Assembly (NCBI GenBank): GCA_002551355.1
Contig: NTHE01000055.1
Span: forward strand, 1 to 53,808
Source of the DNA: Streptomyces sp. man185
Lineage (GTDB): Bacteria > Actinomycetota > Actinomycetes > Streptomycetales > Streptomycetaceae
Length of the DNA: 53,808 bases
Direction: 5' to 3'
Shown here one piece after another: positions 8,725-17,164 of this stretch. Every line of letters begins with the position of its first letter. The first letter of the stretch is position 1. Made by a program: the position numbers and the translations under genes. Under the pieces are notes generated by a model. The model was not told where the DNA came from, did no database searches, and saw only the letters and a list, made by a program, of their open reading frames with translations.

Positions 8725-9348
8725 ATGAACGAACCCACCGCCGAGGGACGGAAGCTCAGCCGCAGTTTCGGCTGGCTCGCGCTGCTCGGCACGCTGTTGG
8801 TGATCGCGGGTGTCATCGGCCTGATCTACACCGGTGTCGCGACCCTCACCTCGATGCTGCTCTTCGGCTGGCTGCTGCTCGTCGGCGGTCTGGTCGGACT
8901 GCTGCACGCCGTCGAGTCGCGCGGCACGAACTACTTCTGGCTGGGCGTGGTGGTCGCGGCCCTCAACATCGCCGCGGGCGTCGTCGTCATCAAGCACCCC
9001 GAGGGCACAGCCGAGGCGCTGACCATGTTCGCCGCCCTGCTCTTCCTGACCGGCGGGGTCTTCCGGCTCGTCGGCAGCGTCGTGGTGCGCGGCCCGCAGA
9101 TGGGATGGACGCTGCTGCAGGGAGCCTTCGGCCTGCTGCTCGGCCTGCTGGTGCTGTTCGACTGGCCGCACAGCAGCCTGTACGTCCTCGGCTGCTTCTT
9201 CTCGCTGGCCCTGCTGTTCGACGGGCTCGGCCTGATCGCCATCGGCGTCGGCGGCCGACGTATCGTCAGCATGGTCTCGGAGCGGCTCGATGAAACTCCC
9301 CCGACCGCGAATGAGCCGATCACGTCACCAGGAGACGAGCAGAAATAG
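8725..9348 (+). CDS. HdeD family / DUF308 membrane protein
   Basis: 207 residues with about six hydrophobic segments between residues 12 and 180, arranged as three hairpins, the DUF308 (HdeD) pattern. HdeD in E. coli is linked to acid resistance, but the role in Streptomyces is not established. The C-terminal 25 residues are polar and acidic (TPPTANEPITSP) and probably cytoplasmic. AAGGAG at 8712 sits well placed before ATG 8725, so the start is secure. Confidence 0.85.
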   Translation: MNEPTAEGRKLSRSFGWLALLGTLLVIAGVIGLIYTGVATLTSMLLFGWLLLVGGLVGLLHAVESRGTNYFWLGVVVAALNIAAGVVVIKHPEGTAEALTMFAALLFLTGGVFRLVGSVVVRGPQMGWTLLQGAFGLLLGLLVLFDWPHSSLYVLGCFFSLALLFDGLGLIAIGVGGRRIVSMVSERLDETPPTANEPITSPGDEQK

Positions 9349-9367
9349 TCCCTGCGGCACCAGCAAC

Positions 9368-9379
9368 CCAAACGTTTGG
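9368..9379. promoter_or_regulatory. CCAAACGTTTGG palindrome upstream of the ATP-binding protein gene
   Basis: A perfect 12-base palindrome in the 146-base gap between the HdeD-like gene and the RsbW-like gene. It sits in a locally AT-richer stretch, as promoters do here. It may be an operator, but no regulator is adjacent and no matching promoter box was recognised with confidence. Confidence 0.3.
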
Positions 9380-9494
9380 TCAAATAGCGCCGATACCTGG
9401 CTACTTCCGATCAGTGGCACGGTCCGGACCAAGCCATTCCCAACACTCTTTACTCGACGGTCAGTGCAGTGCGAGTGAGAGCTGGTGCCGGACG

Positions 9495-9950
9495 ATGGAG
9501 AGCCTCGGGAGTGCCCCTGCCGACCCCGTGTCGTACGAGGGGGTGTGGCGCTTCACCGCCCCCGCCGTGGACGCGTCCGTGCCCAGCGCCCGGCACGCCG
9601 TACGCGATCTCCTCGGCCGGCAGGGTGTGCCGATCGAGGACGACATCCTCCAGGGGCTGCTGCTGATCGTCTCGGAGCTGGTCACCAACGCCGTCAAGCA
9701 CGCGGCGCTCCTCTCGCCCGAGCTGGCCGTCGAGGTGGCCATCGCCGCCGACTGGGTCAGGGTGTCGGTCGAGGACAACCACCCCTACCGCCCCACCGCC
9801 CTGGAGACGGACTACGCGCAGACCGGCGGCCGGGGCCTGCTGCTGGTCAAGGTGGTCACCGCGGAGGCGGGCGGCACCTGCGACGTCGAGCACACCGCGA
9901 GCGGCGGGAAGATCATCTGGGCGGCGCTGCCGTTGAAGACGCAGCTCTGA
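9495..9950 (+). CDS. RsbW/SpoIIAB-type ATP-binding protein
   Basis: 151 residues with a single HATPase_c domain: N-box LLIVSELVTNAVKHA (residues about 56-70), G1 region VSVEDNHPYRP and G2 region TGGRGLLLVKVV. Small standalone HATPase proteins of this kind in Streptomyces are often anti-sigma-factor kinases or orphan relatives. No sigma-factor or anti-anti-sigma gene is adjacent. ATG 9495 gives MESLGSAPADP; an earlier in-frame GTG at 9414 would add 27 residues that include a TTA codon and look non-coding. Confidence 0.82.
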   Translation: MESLGSAPADPVSYEGVWRFTAPAVDASVPSARHAVRDLLGRQGVPIEDDILQGLLLIVSELVTNAVKHAALLSPELAVEVAIAADWVRVSVEDNHPYRPTALETDYAQTGGRGLLLVKVVTAEAGGTCDVEHTASGGKIIWAALPLKTQL

Positions 9951-10006
9951 CCGCCCCCTGCGCGAAACGCGGCCCGGGCCGCCCCCGAACGCGACCGGGC
10001 GACGGG

Positions 10007-10600
10007 TCACCAGCCCGCCGAGGGCCCCGTCAGCTCACGGATCGCCGGCCGCGCCGCGTCCAGCACCGTCATGAACCACGCCGAGAACGGCCCCTCGGCA
10101 TGCCGCTTCTCCAGCTCGGCCGCCGTCACGAAGGCGGTCTCCCCGACCTCCTCGGGGTCCGGCTTCAACTCCGCCTGCGCCATCCCCACGAACAGGTGGT
10201 TGAACTCCTGCTCCACCAGGCCCGACGCCGGGTCCGGGTGGTTGTAGCGCACCGTGCCCGCCTCGGCCAGCAGCGACGGCGAGATGCCCAGCTCCTCGTA
10301 CGTACGCCGGGCGGCGGCCGCGAACGGGGACTCGCCCGGATAGGGGTGCCCGCAGCAGGTGTTCGACCAGACACCGGGGGAGTGGTACTTGCCGAGCGCC
10401 CGGCGCTGGAGCAGCAGTCGCCCCTGCTCGTCGAAGAGGAACACGGAGAACGCGCGGTGCAGCTGCCCGGGGGCCTGGTGGGCCGCCAGCTTCTCCGCGG
10501 TGCCGATCGTGGTGCCGTTCTCGTCGACCAGTTCGAGCATGATCGCTTCTGCGGTGCCGTTCGACGAGCTGTGCGTCGCGGTGGCTGGTGTGGTCGGCAT
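10007..10600 (-). CDS. idi: Isopentenyl-diphosphate delta-isomerase, type I
   Basis: 197 residues. It interconverts IPP and DMAPP, the C5 units for isoprenoids such as the hopanoids made by the operon about 12 kb away. It has the Nudix-like fold with the active-site Cys in SNTCCGHPYPGE and metal-binding Glu/His residues (RRTYEELGI, EQEFNHLFVG), as in type I enzymes. ATG 10600 is preferred over ATG 10606 because GAAGG is placed six bases before it. The protein is the usual length for actinobacterial Idi. Confidence 0.93.
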   Translation of the reverse strand: MPTTPATATHSSSNGTAEAIMLELVDENGTTIGTAEKLAAHQAPGQLHRAFSVFLFDEQGRLLLQRRALGKYHSPGVWSNTCCGHPYPGESPFAAAARRTYEELGISPSLLAEAGTVRYNHPDPASGLVEQEFNHLFVGMAQAELKPDPEEVGETAFVTAAELEKRHAEGPFSAWFMTVLDAARPAIRELTGPSAGW

Positions 10601-10747
10601 ACCCATCCTTCGCTTTGGTCCCCGGCCTCGTGCGCCGGGCACCTGGAGTCCGGTCAAGTCTGCCGTACAAAAGCCGCTTGTCCGCACTTCGGGTCCGGGC
10701 ATGTCCGTCCCGCCGCGCCCACCGGGCGCGGCGGGACGGACGGGCCG

Positions 10748-12016
10748 TCAGACCCCGAAAGCCGCCGGATACCGGATCATGCCCGCCGGAACCGACACGG
10801 AATCGTCCAGTACCAGGGCCATCATCGCCTCGTCCGGCACCTCGAAACCTGGCCGGATCCCGTAGTGCGAGGCCGGTTCGAAGCCGAAGCGCGGGTAGTA
10901 CTCGGGATGACCGAGCACCAGCACCAGCGCCTCACCGCGCACCCGGGCGGCGTCCAGCACCGCCCTTACCACGGCCTGCCCCGCGCCCTGCCGCTGGTAC
11001 GCGGGAGACGTGGCCACCGGGGCCAGCGCGAGCGCCGGGGCATCGCCGACCCGGCAGCGGGTCAGCAGCGCGTACGCCGCGAGAGACCCGTCCGGGGCCT
11101 CGGCGACGTGACTCAGCTCCGGCAGCCAGGCCTCGGGGTCCGCCCGCAGGGCGTCCACGAGGTCCGCCTCGTCCCGGGTCGGGAAGGCGGCCGTATTGAC
11201 CGTGTGCACGGCCTCGCGTTCGCCCGCGGCCTCGGGGCGCGTCGCCCACCGGGGATCGGCCGGGCGCAGCATGTACGCGGCGTAGCCGTACTCCGCCCCG
11301 TGCTCACGCCGGACCGCCAGCTCCTCGCGGGTGGCCGCGAGCGCCCACTCCATGCCGGGGGCCGAAGGATCGGCGCTCTCGACCCGCTCGGCGAGCGGGA
11401 CGTAGTACGCGTCCCAGTCGCTCTCGGGCTGGACCAGCACGGCGGAGACCGTGCAGCCCGCGGCGACGGCCGCCGCGGTGGTCCCCGGCAGGGTGCGCAG
11501 AGAGCCGTTGCGGTCCCAGAAGTCGCGCGCCCCGGCGGACGGCGCATCCGTGGTCCAGACGCATTCGGAGATCATCATCGCGCCGCCCGGGGCCAGCAGC
11601 CGCTGCCAGTCGCGGACGGCGGTGTCGAACCCGATGCAGTACGCCGACCCCTCGGCCCAGATCAGGTCGAAGGACCCCTCGGGGAACGCGGTGCCGGTGA
11701 GGTCGCCCATGTCGGCCCTGATCGTACGGATGCGGTCGCCGAGGCCACGGGCCCCGGCCGCCTCGCGCAGCTCGTGCAGAAACGGCTGGTGCAGGTCGAC
11801 CGCGGTCACCTCGGCGCCCGCCTCGGCGGCGAGCAGCAGAGCGGCCCGGCCCGGACCGCAGCCCAGGTCGAGGACGCGCGGGCGGTCGGGCAGCGGACGG
11901 GCCAGAGCGAGCAGCCGGCGCGTGGTCGCGTCGGAGCCGGGACTCTGCCGGGGAAGGCGGTGGTGCAGGGAGAAGAACGCCTCGGTGCGCGAGGCGTCGT
12001 CGGTGTGGTCGGTCAA
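10748..12016 (-). CDS. Class I SAM-dependent methyltransferase fused to a GNAT acetyltransferase
   Basis: 422 residues with two domains. Residues about 1-240 are a Rossmann methyltransferase with the SAM motif VLDLGCGPG and an acidic end to the next strand (VDLH). Residues about 265-422 are a GNAT domain with acetyl-CoA-binding segment YQRQGAGQAVV and ending YYPRFGF, as in YhbS-like acetyltransferases. The start is TTG 12016 preceded by AAGGG. The substrates are unknown and the fusion is unusual. A structured leader with a 22-codon ORF lies upstream (12063-12180). Confidence 0.83.
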   Translation of the reverse strand: MTDHTDDASRTEAFFSLHHRLPRQSPGSDATTRRLLALARPLPDRPRVLDLGCGPGRAALLLAAEAGAEVTAVDLHQPFLHELREAAGARGLGDRIRTIRADMGDLTGTAFPEGSFDLIWAEGSAYCIGFDTAVRDWQRLLAPGGAMMISECVWTTDAPSAGARDFWDRNGSLRTLPGTTAAAVAAGCTVSAVLVQPESDWDAYYVPLAERVESADPSAPGMEWALAATREELAVRREHGAEYGYAAYMLRPADPRWATRPEAAGEREAVHTVNTAAFPTRDEADLVDALRADPEAWLPELSHVAEAPDGSLAAYALLTRCRVGDAPALALAPVATSPAYQRQGAGQAVVRAVLDAARVRGEALVLVLGHPEYYPRFGFEPASHYGIRPGFEVPDEAMMALVLDDSVSVPAGMIRYPAAFGV

Positions 12017-12062
12017 CGTGGGAACCCTTGAGTGCGAGGGCTCCGGCCGGACGCTTGAGGAT

Positions 12063-12131
12063 CTAGCCGGAAACCCGGGAGATGAGGAAGGACCGATTGC
12101 CGCGCCGGGAAGGCGTCGTCGCGACCGTCAT
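12063..12131 (-). CDS. Putative 22-residue leader peptide ahead of the methyltransferase-acetyltransferase gene
   Basis: A short ORF, MTVATTPSRRGNRSFLISRV plus two residues, starts at ATG 12131 after a strong site (GAGAGGAGC) and stops at TAG 12063, 46 bases before the TTG start of the fusion gene. Two hairpins lie just upstream (CCCGGT...ACCGGG at 12157-12171 and CGAGAC...GTCTCG nearby). The pattern fits a translated leader controlling the downstream gene, but this is inference from layout alone. It could be a chance ORF. Confidence 0.35.
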   Translation of the reverse strand: MTVATTPSRRGNRSFLISRVSG

Positions 12132-12235
12132 CAACCTCAGCTCCTCTCGAAAGGGGCCCGGTGACACCGGGTTCCGCTCCACCGCGAGACTGATACGTCT
12201 CGGCGAAGCAACCGTAGCACCGCCAAAACCGGGCC

Positions 12236-13177
12236 TCAGTGGCAGAGACGCGCTTCGTGCTCCGCGTGGCCGCTCGGCTCCAGCTGGAAGGTGCAGTGCT
12301 CCACGTCGAAGTGGTCCCCGAGGCAGCCCTGCAGCTCGTGCAGCACCTTCTCGTGCCCTATCGAGTCCAGCATCTCCTGGCGCACCACCACATGCGCGGA
12401 GAGCACCGGCATCCCCGAGGTGATCGTCCAGGCGTGCAGGTCATGGACGTCCAGAACCCCCGGCAGCGCCGTGATGTGGGCCCGCACCTCCGCCATGTCC
12501 ACCCCCTTGGGCGCCGCTTCCAGGAGCACGTTCAGGGTCTCCCGCAACAGCTTCACCGTCCGGGGGACGATCATCAGGCCGATCACCAGGGAGGCGATCG
12601 GGTCGGCGGCCTGCCAGCCGGTCGCCATGATGACGCCCGCCGAGATGATCACGGCGAGCGAGCCCAGGGTGTCGGCCAGCACTTCCAGATAGGCGCCCCG
12701 CACGTTCAGGCTCTCCTGCTGTCCGCGCGTCAGCAGGGACAGGGAGACGATGTTGGCCACCAGGCCGACGGCGGCGAACGCGATGGCGAGGCCACCTTTC
12801 GTCTCCGCCGGGGTGACGAACCGCTCGACCGCCTCGAACACCAGATAGCCGCCGACCCCCAGCAGCAGCAGACAGTTCGCGAGCGCCGCCAGGATCTCCG
12901 CGCGGGCGAAGCCGAAGGTGCGGTTCGGCCCGGCCGGACGGTTGGCGAAGTGGATGGCGAGCAGCGCCATCCCGAGCCCCAGGGCGTCGGTGGCCATGTG
13001 GGCGGCGTCCGCGATCAGGGCCAGCGAGTCGGAGAGCACCCCGCCGACGATCTCCATGACCATCACGCTCAGCGTGATCGCCAGGGCGACGCGGAGCCTG
13101 CCCCGGTACGCGGCGGCCGCCGTCCCGGTCGGCGGCGGCCCGCCGTGCGCATGCCCGTGATCGTGGCCAGCCCCCAT
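12236..13177 (-). CDS. CDF family cation efflux transporter
   Basis: 313 residues with six membrane segments (about residues 25-225) and a cytoplasmic C-terminal domain, the CDF/ZnT layout. The His-rich start (GHDHGHAHGG) and paired HxxxD/DxxxD metal sites (IADAAHMATDALG; LADTLGSLAVIISA) indicate export of Zn, Co or similar divalent metals by proton exchange. GGAGG precedes ATG 13177. It is probably monocistronic, as the galE terminator lies just upstream. Confidence 0.92.
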   Translation of the reverse strand: MGAGHDHGHAHGGPPPTGTAAAAYRGRLRVALAITLSVMVMEIVGGVLSDSLALIADAAHMATDALGLGMALLAIHFANRPAGPNRTFGFARAEILAALANCLLLLGVGGYLVFEAVERFVTPAETKGGLAIAFAAVGLVANIVSLSLLTRGQQESLNVRGAYLEVLADTLGSLAVIISAGVIMATGWQAADPIASLVIGLMIVPRTVKLLRETLNVLLEAAPKGVDMAEVRAHITALPGVLDVHDLHAWTITSGMPVLSAHVVVRQEMLDSIGHEKVLHELQGCLGDHFDVEHCTFQLEPSGHAEHEARLCH

Positions 13178-13289
13178 GCGAAACGCCTCCAGGTCCGTGC
13201 GGCGGTGCCGGGCAGGACCGCCCGACAGGCCCCAGTGAACTACGGGTGGGGGGTATCGGGCAACACGGGACTGAACACCGTTGTCATGT

Positions 13290-13324
13290 GCTCTGACCTG
13301 CGGAAACGTTCCGCAGGTCAGAGC
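13290..13324 (-). terminator. Perfect 16-base hairpin after galE
   Basis: Arms 13290-13305 and 13309-13324 are perfectly complementary around a 3-base loop (ACG). It lies 36 bases past the galE stop on the same strand and before the CDF gene, so it ends galE transcription. Confidence 0.8.
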
Positions 13325-13360
13325 GTTGACACGATCAAGGACGCCGCTGCGCGGACACGC

Positions 13361-14350
13361 TCAAGGACGCTGCTGCGCGCGGGCCTCGGGGTGGCGCAGG
13401 CACCAGCCCTCCCAGGCCGACTCGACCATCTCGCGCACACCCCGGCGGGCCGTCCAGCCCAGCTCCTCGGTGATCCGCGCGGCCGACGCCACCGCCTTCG
13501 GCGCGTCACCGGCCCGGCGCGGCTCGACCACCGGCTTCAAGCCGTGGCCCGTCACTTCGCCGATCACCTCGGCCAGCTCCCGGACCGAGACGCCCTCGCC
13601 CCGGCCGACGTTCAGCGTCAGGTCTCCGGCGCCCGTTCCGTCCAACCGCCGCGCGACCGCGAGATGCGCCTCGGCCAGATCGGCGACATGGATGTAGTCG
13701 CGGATGCACGTGCCGTCCGGCGTCGGATAGTCGTCGCCGAAGATCCGCGGGGCCTCGCCGCGGGTGAGCCGCTCGAACATCATCGGCACGATGTTGAAGA
13801 CCCCGGTGTCCGCGAGCTCGGGTGCGCCCGAGCCCGCCACGTTGAAGTACCGCAGGCAGGCGGTCGAGAGCCCGTGGGCCTTCCCGGTGGCCCGCACCAG
13901 CCACTCACCGGTGAGCTTGGTCTCGCCGTACGGATTGATGGGGAAGCAGGGCGTCTCCTCCGTGATGAGGTCCATATCCGGTACGCCGTAGACGGCCGCC
14001 GAGGACGAGAAGAGGAAGCGCCGTACCCCCGCCGCGACCACGGCCTCCAGCAGGACGGCCAGCCCGGCGACGTTCTCCCGGTAGTACAGCAGCGGCTTCT
14101 CCACGGACTCGCCGACCTGCTTCTTCGCCGCGAGATGCACCACGCCGCTCACCGCGTGATCGGCCAGCACCCGGTCCAGCAGGGCGCGGTCGGAGGCGGA
14201 GCCCTCCACGACCGTGACCGCCTCCGGCAGCCGTTCCACGATGCCGGTGGAGCGGTCGTCGAGCACGACGACCCGCTCGCCCGCCGCGACCATGGCCCGC
14301 GCCACGTGTGCCCCGATGTAACCCGCCCCGCCTGTGATCAGCCATGTCAT
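13361..14350 (-). CDS. galE: UDP-glucose 4-epimerase
   Basis: 329 residues of the extended short-chain dehydrogenase family. The NAD-binding GGAGYIG is at the N-terminus, the catalytic Ser/Tyr/Lys are in SSSAAVYGVP and NPYGETK, and VARRLDG...LNVGRGEG fits GalE. It interconverts UDP-glucose and UDP-galactose for polysaccharide synthesis. It is divergent from the envelope cluster starting at 14601 and may supply sugar nucleotides to it (inference). The start is ATG 14350. Confidence 0.92.
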   Translation of the reverse strand: MTWLITGGAGYIGAHVARAMVAAGERVVVLDDRSTGIVERLPEAVTVVEGSASDRALLDRVLADHAVSGVVHLAAKKQVGESVEKPLLYYRENVAGLAVLLEAVVAAGVRRFLFSSSAAVYGVPDMDLITEETPCFPINPYGETKLTGEWLVRATGKAHGLSTACLRYFNVAGSGAPELADTGVFNIVPMMFERLTRGEAPRIFGDDYPTPDGTCIRDYIHVADLAEAHLAVARRLDGTGAGDLTLNVGRGEGVSVRELAEVIGEVTGHGLKPVVEPRRAGDAPKAVASAARITEELGWTARRGVREMVESAWEGWCLRHPEARAQQRP

Positions 14351-14600
14351 GCCCGTCAGCCTAAGCCGCCCGCCGGACCGCCCGCCCGTGCGGGCCGACC
14401 GGCGGTTTGTGGGCCGGGCCCCCGATCGATGATGATGATCGCGAACGCCGCCCGGGCTTGCAGGTCCACCCGAACGGCGCACAAACGGGTGGTGAAATCG
14501 GCCTTCCGTTCATCCGATAGCCTCAGCCGACACGCCGCCGGCCCGCCTCGTGGCCGTGCCGCTGTGTGTTGCCCACGTCAGTGCCAAGGAGTGAGTTCGT
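14351..14600. other. Divergent intergenic region between galE and the envelope cluster
   Basis: 250 bases with no convincing ORF. It must hold promoters for galE (minus) and the cluster (plus). A TAGCCT at about 14518-14523 could be a -10 for the cluster but no clear -35 pairs with it. AAGGAG at 14586-14591 is the ribosome binding site for the CTG start at 14601. Confidence 0.4.
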
Positions 14601-16430
14601 CTGTCGACCGCCATCCTCACCGGTACGCCGGTACCCGGCTCGTCGCTCGCGGACGATCTGCGGTCCCTGGGCTTCGACGTGCAGACCGCCGTCGACGCCG
14701 GTGACGCCGCAGCCCTCCTCGCTGCCGTCCCGGCCGGCCGCCGCGTCGCCCTCGTCGACCCGCGTTTCGTGGGCCACGTCCACGCGCTGCGGCTCGGACT
14801 GACCGACCCGCGCTTCGCCGCCGCCACCGTCCCCGGCGCGCTCACCGCGCAGCCCGAGGCGCGCGGCGCACTGCTGCGCGCCCTGCAGCGCACCACCGCC
14901 GTCGGCGCGGGTGCCCCCGTCGTCGAGCCGGAGACCGACCCCGCGCCCGATGACCGGACCGTCCCCGGCCGTATCGCCGTGGCGCTGGAGACCGAGGGCA
15001 TCGCCGTACAGCGCCCCGCCCTCGGCTCGCTCACCGCCGCCGTCCCCACCGACGCCGGACAGCGTGCGACCGCCGAGAGCGCCCGCGACGCGGTCGACGA
15101 CGAGGCGGTACGGCTGCGCGGCGCGGTGAAGGCCCACGACGGCTTCTTCACCACCTACGCCATCAGCCCCTACTCCCGCTACATCGCCCGCTGGTGCGCC
15201 CGCCGCAACCTCACCCCGAACCAGGTCACCACCGCGTCCCTGATCACCGCGCTCATCGCGGCCGGTGCGGCGGCCACCGGAACCCGGGGCGGCTATGTCG
15301 CGGCCGGGATCCTGCTCCTGGTCTCCTTCGTGCTGGACTGCACCGACGGGCAGCTCGCCCGCTACTCGCTGCAGTACTCCACGATGGGCGCCTGGCTGGA
15401 CGCCACCTTCGACCGGGCCAAGGAGTACGCGTACTACGCGGGGCTCGCCATCGGCGCCGTACGCGGCGGCGATGACGTCTGGGTCCTCGCCCTCGGCGCG
15501 ATGGTCCTCCAGGCCTGCCGCCATGTCGTGGACTTCTCGTTCAACGAGGCCAATCACGACGCGGTCGCCAACACCAGCCCCACCGCCGCCCTCTCCGACA
15601 AGCTCGACAGCGTCGGCTGGACGGTCTGGGCGCGCCGGATGATCGTCCTGCCGATCGGCGAGCGCTGGGCCATGATCGCGGTGCTCACCGCCGTCGCCAC
15701 CCCCCGGATCGTTTTCTACGCCCTGCTCGTCGGCTGCGCGCTGGCCGCCTGCTACACCACGGCGGGCCGCCTGCTGCGCTCGCTGACCCGCCGGGCCAGC
15801 CGCACCGACCGCGCCGCACAGGCCCTCGCGGACCTCGCCGACTCCGGCCCGCTCGCCCAGGGCGTCGCCGCCGTCGCCCCCGGGCTCCGGGGCGGGTTCA
15901 CGGCCCCGGCCGTCGCCCTGCTCGGGACACTCGTCATGATCGGATCGGCGCTCTTCCTCCCGTACGGCAGCTGGCTCACCGTCGCCGCCGCCGCGGTGTA
16001 CGTGGTCCTCGCCGGCCTCGCCGTCGCCCGCCCGCTCAAGGGCACGCTCGACTGGCTCGTGCCGCCGTTCTTCCGGGCGGCGGAGTACGTCACGATCCTT
16101 GTGCTGGCGGCCCGCAGCGACGTCCCGCACGCTGTTCCGGCGGCCTTCGGACTCGTCTCGGCCGTCGCCTACCATCACTACGACACGGTGTACCGCATCC
16201 GCGGCGGCACCGGCGCGCCGCCCCAGTGGCTGGTGCGGACGATCGGCGGACACGAGGGCCGCACCGCGCTGGTGGCCGTCCTCGCCGCCGTACTCACCCA
16301 CGCCTCAGGTTTCACCACGGCCCTGACCGCGCTCGCGGTCGCCGTGGCTCTGGTGGTGCTCGTGGAGTCCATCCGCTTCTGGGTGTCCTCCTCGGCCCCC
16401 GCCGTACACGACGAAGGAGAACTCGCATGA
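14601..16430 (+). CDS. Large CDP-alcohol phosphotransferase with DUF5941-type extension
   Basis: 609 residues from CTG 14601, with AAGGAG nine bases upstream. A stop codon at 14592 closes the frame, and no ATG, GTG or TTG occurs until GTG 14679, which lacks a matching site. Residues 1-175 are soluble with an unknown fold. Residues about 190-370 are a CDP-alcohol phosphotransferase with the full D-x2-DG-x2-AR-x8-G-x3-D-x3-D motif (D246, D249, G250, R254, G263, D267, D271), which moves a phospho-alcohol from a CDP carrier to an acceptor at the membrane. The rest has further membrane segments. The stop overlaps the next start (ATGA). First gene of the envelope cluster. Confidence 0.83.
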   Translation: MSTAILTGTPVPGSSLADDLRSLGFDVQTAVDAGDAAALLAAVPAGRRVALVDPRFVGHVHALRLGLTDPRFAAATVPGALTAQPEARGALLRALQRTTAVGAGAPVVEPETDPAPDDRTVPGRIAVALETEGIAVQRPALGSLTAAVPTDAGQRATAESARDAVDDEAVRLRGAVKAHDGFFTTYAISPYSRYIARWCARRNLTPNQVTTASLITALIAAGAAATGTRGGYVAAGILLLVSFVLDCTDGQLARYSLQYSTMGAWLDATFDRAKEYAYYAGLAIGAVRGGDDVWVLALGAMVLQACRHVVDFSFNEANHDAVANTSPTAALSDKLDSVGWTVWARRMIVLPIGERWAMIAVLTAVATPRIVFYALLVGCALAACYTTAGRLLRSLTRRASRTDRAAQALADLADSGPLAQGVAAVAPGLRGGFTAPAVALLGTLVMIGSALFLPYGSWLTVAAAAVYVVLAGLAVARPLKGTLDWLVPPFFRAAEYVTILVLAARSDVPHAVPAAFGLVSAVAYHHYDTVYRIRGGTGAPPQWLVRTIGGHEGRTALVAVLAAVLTHASGFTTALTALAVAVALVVLVESIRFWVSSSAPAVHDEGELA

Positions 16431-17164
16431 TCGGCCTCGTACTGGCAGCCGGTGCAGGGCGTCGTCTGCGCCCCTACACGGACACGCTCCCCAAGGCGCT
16501 CGTCCCTGTCGACGGTGACAAGACGGTCCTCGACCTCACGCTGGCCAACTTCGCCGAGGTCGGACTCACCGAGGTCGCGATCGTCGTCGGCTACCGCAAG
16601 GAGGCCGTCTACGCCCGCAAGGCCGAGCTGGAGGCGACCTACGGCCTCACTCTCACGCTGATCGACAACGACAAGGCCGAGGAGTGGAACAACGCCTACT
16701 CCCTGTGGTGCGCCCGTGACGTCATCAAGCGCGGCGTGATCCTCGCCAACGGCGACACCGTGCACCCGGTCTCCGTCGAGAAGACGCTCCTGGACGCCCG
16801 CGGCAAGGGCCAGAAGATCATCCTCGCCCTGGACACCGAGAAGGTGCTCGCCGACGAGGAGATGAAGGTCATCACCGAGGAGGGCAAGGGCGTCCAGCGC
16901 ATCACCAAGCTGATGGACCCGGCCACCGCGACCGGCGAGTACATCGGCGTGACCCTCATCGAGGCCGAGGCCGCCGAGGAGCTGGCGGACGCGTTGAAGA
17001 CCACCTTCGAGCGCGACCCCGACCTCTACTACGAGGACGGCTACCAGGAGCTGGTCAACCGCGGCTTCACCGTCGACGTGGCCCCCATCGGCACCGTGAC
17101 CTGGGTCGAGATCGACAACCACGACGACCTCAAGAAGGGCCGTGAGATCGCGTGCCAGTACTGA
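16427..17164 (+). CDS. LicC-like nucleotidyltransferase (probable cytidylyltransferase)
   Basis: 245 residues of the sugar-phosphate nucleotidyltransferase fold. The start MIGLVLAAGAGRRLRPYTD and PKALVPV form the NTP-binding loop. LANGDTV and VEIDNHDDL carry the metal-binding Asp residues. EEWNNAYSLW matches the segment typical of LicC-type phosphocholine cytidylyltransferases. Next to a polyol-phosphate dehydrogenase and two CDP-alcohol phosphotransferases, it probably makes CDP-activated polyol such as CDP-glycerol (inference). GAAGGAG precedes ATG 16427; it overlaps its neighbours at both ends. Confidence 0.85.
   Translation: MIGLVLAAGAGRRLRPYTDTLPKALVPVDGDKTVLDLTLANFAEVGLTEVAIVVGYRKEAVYARKAELEATYGLTLTLIDNDKAEEWNNAYSLWCARDVIKRGVILANGDTVHPVSVEKTLLDARGKGQKIILALDTEKVLADEEMKVITEEGKGVQRITKLMDPATATGEYIGVTLIEAEAAEELADALKTTFERDPDLYYEDGYQELVNRGFTVDVAPIGTVTWVEIDNHDDLKKGREIACQY

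Noticed and set aside
9414..9494. Earlier GTG start for the RsbW-like gene, with a TTA codon
   Set aside because: The added 27 residues look non-coding and ATG 9495 leads straight into the conserved fold, so I do not claim bldA control here.
9485..12031. 848-residue plus-strand open frame over idi and the methyltransferase fusion
   Set aside because: Antisense reading of two recognised minus-strand genes.
14523..16301. 592-residue minus-strand open frame over the first envelope cluster gene
   Set aside because: Shadow frame, Gly/Glu-rich and without motifs; the plus strand carries the intact CDP-alcohol phosphotransferase motif.
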